Below, in pieces: positions 57,401 through 64,000 of a stretch of 64,000 nt of DNA; the first letter of the stretch is position 1, and each line of letters starts with the position of its first letter. Made by a program: the position numbers and the translations under genes. The notes below the pieces were generated by a model. It did no database searches. It was not told the DNA's origin and saw nothing but the letters and a program-made list of their open reading frames with translations. Source of the stretch: Heliocybe sulcata (Eukaryota; Basidiomycota; Agaricomycetes; Gloeophyllales; Gloeophyllaceae); the NCBI GenBank assembly GCA_004369045.1, contig ML213503.1:2069667-2133666 (forward strand), written 5' to 3'.

Positions 57401-57565
57401 CCGAAAGGCGTGAAGGGCCGCTACACTATGGTAGACTCCCGAATGAAGAAAGAGGCGAGTCTTGGGTTCGCTGGTTCTTGAATCGTTCATCTCTAACTCT
57501 TTCACTTACAGGTGCGGGCACACAAGCGACGGGAAAAAGCCAACAAGAAGAGAAAGCGTACGTAG
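54452..57565 (+). CDS. SPB1: AdoMet-dependent rRNA methyltransferase SPB1
   Basis: The start [21 protein letters not shown] and the next exon [19 protein letters not shown] are SPB1/FtsJ hallmarks. The catalytic domain has the SAM motif [26 protein letters not shown] with the catalytic Asp, and the Lys motif TFVTKVFRS. The middle contains [16 protein letters not shown]. Long acidic stretches (EDEND, DSDEE) precede the conserved C-terminal SPB1 domain ([20 protein letters not shown] ... [10 protein letters not shown] ... [17 protein letters not shown]). It methylates a conserved G in the A-loop of 25S rRNA during 60S maturation. The last exon encodes [17 protein letters not shown] and is joined through a predicted GC-AG intron (57455-57511). 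Length is about 850 residues; nucleolar. Confidence 0.95.
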
Positions 57566-57701
57566 TGTACCAGCGCTCTCAGTGGTTGTTAGTGCTTGTC
57601 GAGCGGCACTTTATTTTACATTGTATGCTGGGATCAGCCAATGTACCATAGGCAGCAAGGGTTCTGCATTACTGTAATCAGAACCAGGTGCTCGGGAAAG
57701 C

Positions 57702-60490
57702 TTAATAGTCTGCAAGCCGGTTCCCATCTGTGAAAGAGTCGCATACTGCGAAGAAATCCTCCCAATCCTCATTAGACTGCGGAGCAACAAACTGCACCTT
57801 GCAGTCCGTAGTCTTCCGCTTGCCTTCGAGATCGAGAACGCTCTCGATAAGGACATTGGTTTTCGCATTGTTCATCCCCACCTCGCGGCTCTCGAAGAAG
57901 TTCGTGTTGCTCTCTAGGACGAATTCGCTGTCCTTGTACCGGAAGTGAATAGGAGCCTCCGGTTGGACCTCCCACTCCCACCCATTTCCTTGACTACACG
58001 ATACCCAGATCAGGTCTGCCCATTTGCATGTGAGAAGACGACTTACTAGGCACGAAGTTCGCTAGAGTATTGCTTCAGCAACGTAGGCCACGCATCCTCG
58101 GCAGTGTCTAGGAGGTCAGTCGCTGACAGCCGAAGGTCATATCGCCTATAGAAGCCCAGCTTAGTATATGCTACAACAAAAATCATGCATTCGACGTACT
58201 TGTCGGGCAACAAGAGGTCAACGGAGGATTCCGTCCCGTATCGAATCCGGGCGGATTCAGGCAAGATACCCTCTGAATTGAACGTCAAGTACATCCACGA
58301 CGCAACTTCCTAATACCTCACCTTTGGAGATTGCACCCATGTCGCCCTCGCGGGACGCGCTGGGGGAAGGGAGAACGACGACTGGGTCGGGAATGATCGC
58401 CTCAAATATGAGGACTGCGCTGGCTTCGGAGGATGGTGCGTCGCGATCCCGCGTGTTCCGGTAAACGAGACGATGCTTCAGCGGTCCCCGCTTGGTCTTC
58501 CCGCTCATTACAGACGGGGGAACGCTGAGTGTAAAGCCGAGTGAGTGATGAGGGGCTGGGGCAAGTGCAATTTGACTTGGACAATTACCTCGGCATGAAC
58601 GTAGTTTTGGGGTGACTCTTAGCCACCCATTCCAATAGCCGAATAATGGGTAACTGCCCTTGCACGGGTGGCGTTAAGCTAACACTCCTGTCAGGAGTAT
58701 TGGGGGCTAGAAGTACGTGTCCAATGCTACGCATCGCATTAGCCTAGGTAGCTACTCCAACAGTCACGACGGGGGCTTACCGCGCAGTGATTGTCTTTGT
58801 CGACCCCTCATTGGGCGCGATTTGGCGAGTTGTACGCTCCAGAAGGGAACTCTTCATATCTTTCGGATTGCTAACTAGGATCTGAGTAGGAACTGCGAGC
58901 AATACTGATGGCTATTTACCCGTGGACATCCCACAAGCGGTCCCTCCAAGCAATCGAGGATCCTGGATCGCCTGGATCGTCTGAGGCGTCGGGAGATAAC
59001 CATGAACCGACCTGACGAATACGAAAGACTCCCGTAGAGCTGACGCCTGTGGGCAAGGGTTGCAAAGATATAGAAGGATACATCGCGTAGGAGCGCGGGA
59101 ACTGTGGCGTGCTACCTCCTAGCTCTTGCGGTCGATGTGTGAGAGAACACAACAGCGGTCTCGGGTGAGATGCTCGCCCCTACCGTCACAGCCTAGTTAG
59201 ATACCGGGGACAGTGGAGAGGACATGGCTTACAGAGAAGTCGTTCCGGATGATTAATCGCTTAGCCGCCCTCAGGCCATCAAGATTCTTCGCGTGTATGT
59301 GCACCTGGGCACGGCGACAATCGAATGCAAGCGAGTTATACGGTAGACAATGTTGCATACCTTGCCTTTTTTGATGCCATCGTTTGTTATGAACACATTA
59401 GCTTCACGAGACAGCCCTTGCAGCTGTTCACGGGGAACGTCTTCTCCTGAAGGAAGCTCGACGCTCTCTGTAACTATGCCCTGAATACCACATGATTCAG
59501 TTACGGGTTACATTGAGGATAAGACGCCGTTACCTTCAGTAACGCTTTAATCCTTTCACTAACTCCGCGCATGGACCCCAGTAGCCCTTCGACCCTCAGA
59601 GCAAGCGGATTAGAGGTTACAGAGACGTGTACGTTGAATTCGACAGATATCTGCAGTAGGTTGGCACCGTCTTCAGGAGATTCGTAAGTCGCGGCGCAGG
59701 AATGACATGAAGTGAAGGACCTACGTACTTTTCCCTAAAATATGGAACAACTGTGGTGCATCCAAAAGGAATGCTGGTTTCAGGCAGTTGAGCTGTAGAA
59801 GGCACACATAGGAACGACAAAGCACCTACACCGGGCCACCACTTCAGATCTATCCCGCTTCCGCTTCTCCACCTCCGCCAGAGTCGGCAACTTCCATTGT
59901 CGTTCAAGGATAGTCTCAATAATCTCCGGCTTAGTGAATTTGGCAACATTTAAGTTGCACATCTCTGCAAGATCGACCAGCTGCAGCTTTGAGAACGCCC
60001 GGTTGAGAGAATCCGTGAGCTTGTTGTACACGAGAGGGTACTTGGCATAGTCCGGGTCGATTTTCGTCTTAGGTCGAAAGCTCTCGAGGTCGTCAAGGGT
60101 GGGGGGAGCTTGTTGGGGCAGTACCATCCCGCTAAGCCGCATTTCATCTTCGTCAGAATCCAGCACTGTCCGACTGCTCCTTGTCAACGGTACAACCTCT
60201 ACTGGTTCAGCTTTCTTCTTAGTCTCCTTCGGTTTCTTAGTTTTCCCGCTTGAACCCTTGGGTTTTCGAGCCTTTTTTTGCGGTTTTGCCGCAGATGTCT
60301 CTTCATAGACGTCCAATGATACAGAGCTAGGACCGGCTACGAGGTCCAACTGGTCTGCACCTGCATCGTTGGAGGTCTCCGGAAGCAGTGGTGCAGAGGC
60401 CGCAGTATATGCTCGAGCACAGCAGCCATGGAGTCTATACGAGCAGGAGACCCGCGTTCTAGCAGCCCGGCAGAGGAGAGCACTCGACAT
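57702..60490 (-). CDS. SLS1: Mitochondrial translation-associated protein SLS1
   Basis: The N-terminus (MSSALLCRAARTRVSCSYRL) is a mitochondrial presequence. A basic linker (PKGSSGKTKKPKETKKK) and the SLS1 block DSLNRAFSKLQLVDLAEMCNLNVAKFTKPEII follow. A KH-like part is split over several exons (ISVEFNVHVSVTSNPLALRVEG, GIVTESVELPSGEDVP, VHIHAKNLDGLRAAKRL). The C-terminal half is made of further exons: IGHVLLAPNTPDRSVSLTPPVQ, KTKRGPLKHRLVYRN, RYDLRLSATDLLDTAEDAW and FRYKDSEFVLESNTNFF. It ends GNRLADY. Yeast Sls1 couples mitochondrial transcription with translation at the inner membrane. I join 58508-57702 to this gene, because the frame continues through an intron upstream of its apparent ATG. 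The total is about 690 residues. Confidence 0.85.
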
Positions 60491-60694
60491 GCAATTTCTC
60501 TTTAAGGTCTAAATTATTTCTTCGGTATATAGCTCGCGACGCAGCACGTGATTGCTGCATAGTCACTCCGTAGCGGCGTAGCCACATACAGCGAAATTGC
60601 ATTGGACAAAGGATAACAAGAAATGAAGCAGCAAAATTAGCAGAGTCCATCGTGAAGAGTCGTGCAATGGTATGATACATGTACAAGGGTGTTA

Positions 60695-62951
60695 TCACAA
60701 TTCCTTCTCCGGAGTGAATTTACTCTCGTAGACATCTGCAATCAATCCCTTGTCATCATCCTCGCCCACCTCGCCTTCCCATCCATTATCAACAAGATAC
60801 TGCATGAAGTTAGCATCTTCTTCAGCCAAGTCTTTCCCCGTCATATCGGGAACGAAGAAGTAAGTGACCAAAATACCAGTGACTCCACATATAGCAGCAA
60901 TAATGAATGTCCACCTGTTGTGGCAAGGTGGTCAGATAGTTCGGCATGGATGAGGTAGACGGAGTTTTACTTCTTGCCAAGATTATTTTGAATGGGAGTA
61001 AAGGCTTGTGTGCCAATGGCAGCGCCTGTCTTTCCTATCGCTGCGGAGAGACCATAGCACGTTCCTCTCACGGGGGTCGCGAAAGACCTTACATGCAGAG
61101 TTGAGTGTCAGGATCGAGTGAGAGGCGAGAGTACTTACTCGGCGCTGACAAGACCGAGCATATCACCGGGACCCTAGGAATTCTTGAGCTATCATTTGTC
61201 GTCGTGGCCGGCTAACACTTACGAGATTGCCAGACGACTGCATTAAGCCGTAGCTAGGGGGAGGTGTAAGCATGGAAAGAGCTCTACATACTAAATTGGA
61301 CCTACAAAATTACGAAGAGCGGGATGATTTTGGTGATCTTGTCGTAACTCAGCCCAATGATCAAACCGAACACGAGGTATCCGGAGAACCCAAGAATCAT
61401 CTAGCTCCCGAAGTATGAGTCAGCCCATCCTTGAGCAGAGAATCAGGCTGACCGTGTTACGTCTGCCCAACGGGTTGCATAGAGCAGCGCCAATGACCAC
61501 ACCTGGCAATGCGATAGCTCCCAGCAAAAGCTGCCATTCCGCCGTCGCCTTGATCGACCCATCGTGAATAACGCTTGAGATGATTGTACCAGAGAACACT
61601 CCGTTAGGGAACGTGACCTAGTAAATAATCAGTTACGTTACTCGTGTATGTCCCACTGAGACTATCGCTACTTACAAAGTCATACAGGAACCTGCAAGAT
61701 TAATGTCAGTGTAAGTTGCACTATTCATGCTTTTGGCTTACCAGGCGCCGCATGTCCCGATCAGCGCCCTCCAGTACCGCTTAATCGTGAGCCAATAAGG
61801 GACACGCCCTATGGTAAGGTTTAGAGGAGGAGACTAAGCGACATTGTGACTACCCACTCTTGATCGCGCCCTTGCGGAACAATTGCGAGCTCAACATCCG
61901 CATACGGAAGACGAACACAGTCAATGGTAGGACAATACCAATGCCGAAGCAAACACGCCAGACAGTAGGAAGGTGGTTTTCTCCAGCAGCCGATAGCACA
62001 ATCAAGAAGATTGCCACAGCAAGCGGTCCGCCGAACTGCAATTGTTGGTTTTATTAACTGTGCATCGCTAGTATTGCATTGGGACTTACACTGAGAACAA
62101 AGTTCGTGACCATAATGAATACTGATTATCGGTCAGAACGAGCCGAGAGTTCTTGAAAGAGGAGGTAGTTACCTGGACCACGATTCTTGATCATCGTCTC
62201 ATTCGCGGATTCGCTCGCGCTGGTTGACGACGCAGGATACTCGCCACCAACACCCTGCCATTTCATCAGATTAAGATCATTTAGAGGATAATAGCAGCCT
62301 TACAACTCCTGTAATACCGCGTGCAATAGCGAGAAACCAGAACAATCCTTGGACACTCCCATGAGCACCATGTGCAGCAGTCCCAAGTGTAGCGCCGATG
62401 ACAATGAGCAACGTTGTCGCAACAAGAGCTGCCTTCCTGCCGATACGATCGCAGATGAGGCCTACCAAGACCTGTCCAATGATTTCACCTTGTAAACTCG
62501 CATGAGGCCGCATCACGTGCAATGGCTTGCGACAGACATACCGACAAGAAGAGCATTGGACACCCGAGTGGACACTGTGGAGGTGTAATCCTTGGGGTAG
62601 AGTTGCTTGAAGACGACCTGTTTGGGAACGGTGAATTGGGAATGGTGCGCATGACTTGTCAACCTACATTAGACATCGTCATGAGGTTGTTTTGGTCTAG
62701 GATATGAGGTTATTGCGCCTATACAAAGTATTGTCAACTACGAGGTACTTACACCCATCACTGATCAGCCCAAATCCCGCTGCGGCTATGGTGAAATAGG
62801 CGCTCAGGACCTGCTTGGAGGAAGGAGCGCTACGACCCTGGGATGCTTGCTCTAGAGAAGCTGGCTCATCCAGGTCAGAGGCGGACCCCTTCTCCGAGCC
62901 TTGGCTCTCCTTCGCCGGCAAAACATCCGCCTTCTGCTGCTGGAAAGACAT
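60695..62951 (-). CDS. MFS transporter, GIT1/phosphate permease type
   Basis: The first exon has a long polar N-terminus, then LSAYFTIAAAGFGLISDG. Across an intron this continues YQNNLMTMSNV, as in phosphate/glycerophosphodiester permeases. Later blocks are GQVLVGLICDRIGRKAALV (loop 2-3 signature), GITGVGVGGEYPASS (PHO84-like helix 4), FIMVTNFVLSFGGPLAV and YWRALIGTCGAWFLYDF. Further on come GYLVFGLIIGLSYDKI, PTRARGTCYG-type and a C-terminal FVPDMTGKDL. Twelve membrane helices are expected. The closest functional relatives are fungal GIT1 glycerophosphoinositol and inorganic phosphate transporters; the substrate cannot be settled here. Numerous short introns interrupt it. The C-terminus ends FTPEKEL. 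Two CACGTG boxes lie upstream. Confidence 0.88.
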
Positions 62952-63190
62952 GACGATGCGCGGGAGGTGAAGAAGACCCCCACCGCTCGAACTCTATCTA
63001 TATAAACGCCCGAGATAACGCTACTCCAAAATGGCTTGCTTCAAGCTTGTGCTGCCTGGTGTTGGCAGACGCACGTGTGGGCTACCTCGCCAATAGGCGA
63101 GCTCATCAGTTTCTTCAGAAGATCCGGAATAGCCATCCATCAATGACAATCTCCCGTTCCCCGCATCCCCCGCCCTGGCGGGCCACGTGC
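62952..63190 (-). promoter_or_regulatory. Promoter of the GIT1-like transporter: TATA and two CACGTG boxes
   Basis: Reading leftward, a TATA sequence (TTTATATAGATAG, minus strand) lies at about 62993-63005, some 45 bases before the start codon. CACGTG palindromes are at 63072-63077 and 63184-63189. CACGTG is the core site of Pho4-type basic helix-loop-helix regulators of phosphate uptake genes, but is also bound by other factors such as Cbf1. Confidence 0.55.
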
Positions 63191-64000
63191 TGCATAAAGA
63201 CGCGCCCTGATTGGACGCCATCCAAGGAGCAGGGATACTTTCTGTCGGCCAGTGGCTACAAGAGCCACACTGCTCTCCCCATATTATTATCATGCTGAAC
63301 CAACAATACGGGAGTGAGCGTAGCCCGCTGATCTCAAGTGGAATAGCCAGGGCCCTCTGACGGGTATTCGTGCAGATTCGACTCTTACCTCGGTCATACT
63401 ATAGCAGAGCAAGTTAAGACGAATATGTTCCTTTGACGCGGAAAACAGTAAGCGATGCGGCAACTATTGGCGGGTAGTAAGTGCATTGCCAGGATTTAAA
63501 GTATGCCTGCGCTCGGACGTCCAGTGTCTGAATCTGCCAGGGACCTCACTGTCCGCGTCGACCATGGAAGAGGGGGGGGGGGGGTTTCTGCTCTCAACAA
63601 TAATCTGCAGCCTACGCACCAGACGGCTTGACCGTGGAAGATGTGGGCCTCAATGGATGCAAGAAGCTCAGAGCTCGAGAACACACGGCTGGCTGACGGC
63701 CGGGCTACGTAGCCCGATAGACCTAGCCCTGTAGCCCTACTTCATGTCGTGGGAAGGGCTATGGGGCTATGGGGCTACGCATTCGTAGCCTCGGGCTATA
63801 AGGCTATGTACGCCGCGCGGAAGGCTAGCAGGCTCTGTAGCCCGGGACTACAGGACATGCTGTGACATCCTGTACCACCTGTCACTGGCTAGCAAGTGTG
63901 CCCAAAGTTCTCACGGCTTAGTCAGCACGATCTGATGCTCTGAGGAGATCAGCGCTGGCCGCACAAGGAGAGAAGTGATGGACCTCCAAACAGGGAGACC
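63191..64000. other. Intergenic end of the window
   Basis: No gene was found in these last 800 bases. The stretch holds a 13-base G homopolymer (63572-63584) and the GGCTA/TAGCC-rich segment at 63700-63850, listed separately. Confidence 0.5.
63700..63850. repeat. Cluster of GGCTA/TAGCC pentamers
   Basis: Within 150 bases I count seven GGCTA and five TAGCC occurrences, including a GGGCTACGTAGCCCG palindrome and near-tandem GGGCTATGG copies. The pentamer recurs in both orientations, so short hairpins are possible. It is not a standard microsatellite and encodes nothing obvious. Confidence 0.7.

Noticed and set aside
57702-58508. A separate small conserved gene starting MSGKTKR
   Set aside because: The frame continues upstream through an intron into SLS1, and the fragment makes sense as the SLS1 C-terminus.
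1-64000. Transposon, provirus, CRISPR or tRNA content
   Set aside because: I saw no transposase or reverse-transcriptase motifs, no long terminal or inverted repeats, no regularly spaced repeats and no convincing tRNA internal promoter boxes. A tRNA scan and repeat-library search were not possible here.

Overview
This window is nuclear DNA of a basidiomycete fungus, most likely an Agaricomycete. A polypore is only a guess. The evidence is the gene architecture: almost every gene is cut into many exons by 45-70 nt GT-AG introns, intergenic spaces are a few hundred bases, and the proteins are fungal. They include fungal Zn2Cys6 regulators with a fungal transcription-factor domain, a fungal-type P450, a GIT1-like transporter, SLS1, SPB1, AIM6, bL17m and a RhoGEF with a long proline-rich tail. 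I saw no rRNA, tRNA, CRISPR, prophage or intact transposon. All exon joins were made by eye.

Left part (1-12.4 kb): an unresolved stretch with a possible F-box relic (1-2137), a zinc-type alcohol dehydrogenase (+), an AIM6-like secreted phosphodiesterase-fold protein (+), mitochondrial ribosomal protein bL17m (-), a poor region, mitochondrial acyl carrier protein (+), an SMP-30/gluconolactonase-like protein (+) and cytosolic ribosomal protein uL13 with a 5'UTR intron (+). Centre-left (13-30 kb): a triple-KH RNA-binding protein (-) divergent from a NUFIP1-like snoRNP assembly factor (+); a large M16 metallopeptidase (-) divergent from an NGL2-like nuclease (+); a RhoGEF (-); a small protein ending in a 21-bp/7-residue tandem repeat (+); and a membrane protein of unknown function (-).

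Centre-right (30-44 kb): two paralogous Zn2Cys6 transcription factors (both -) bracket a YjbQ-family gene split into very short exons (-), the mRNA 3'-end factor CPSF30/Yth1 (-), a cytochrome P450 (+) and prephenate dehydratase (-). Right part (44-64 kb): a large type-II membrane protein with an unknown ectodomain (-), Rac1 GTPase (-), a C2H2-like zinc-finger protein (-), a DUF423 membrane protein (-) divergent from the rRNA methyltransferase SPB1 (+), the mitochondrial translation factor SLS1 (-), a GIT1/phosphate-type MFS transporter (-) and a GGCTA/TAGCC-rich intergenic end.

Functionally this is mostly housekeeping: ribosome biogenesis and translation (uL13, bL17m, SPB1, NUFIP1, SLS1), mRNA processing (CPSF30, KH protein, NGL2) and Rho/Rac signalling (RhoGEF, Rac1). 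A small accessory block holds the paired regulators around a P450. The most notable sequence-level observations are a predicted 5-nt micro-exon inside the zinc cluster of one regulator, two predicted GC-AG introns (Rac1 P-loop; SPB1 tail), an in-frame 48-nt intron, and genes (YjbQ family, N-terminal prephenate dehydratase, middle of SLS1) whose exons are too short to show as open reading frames.
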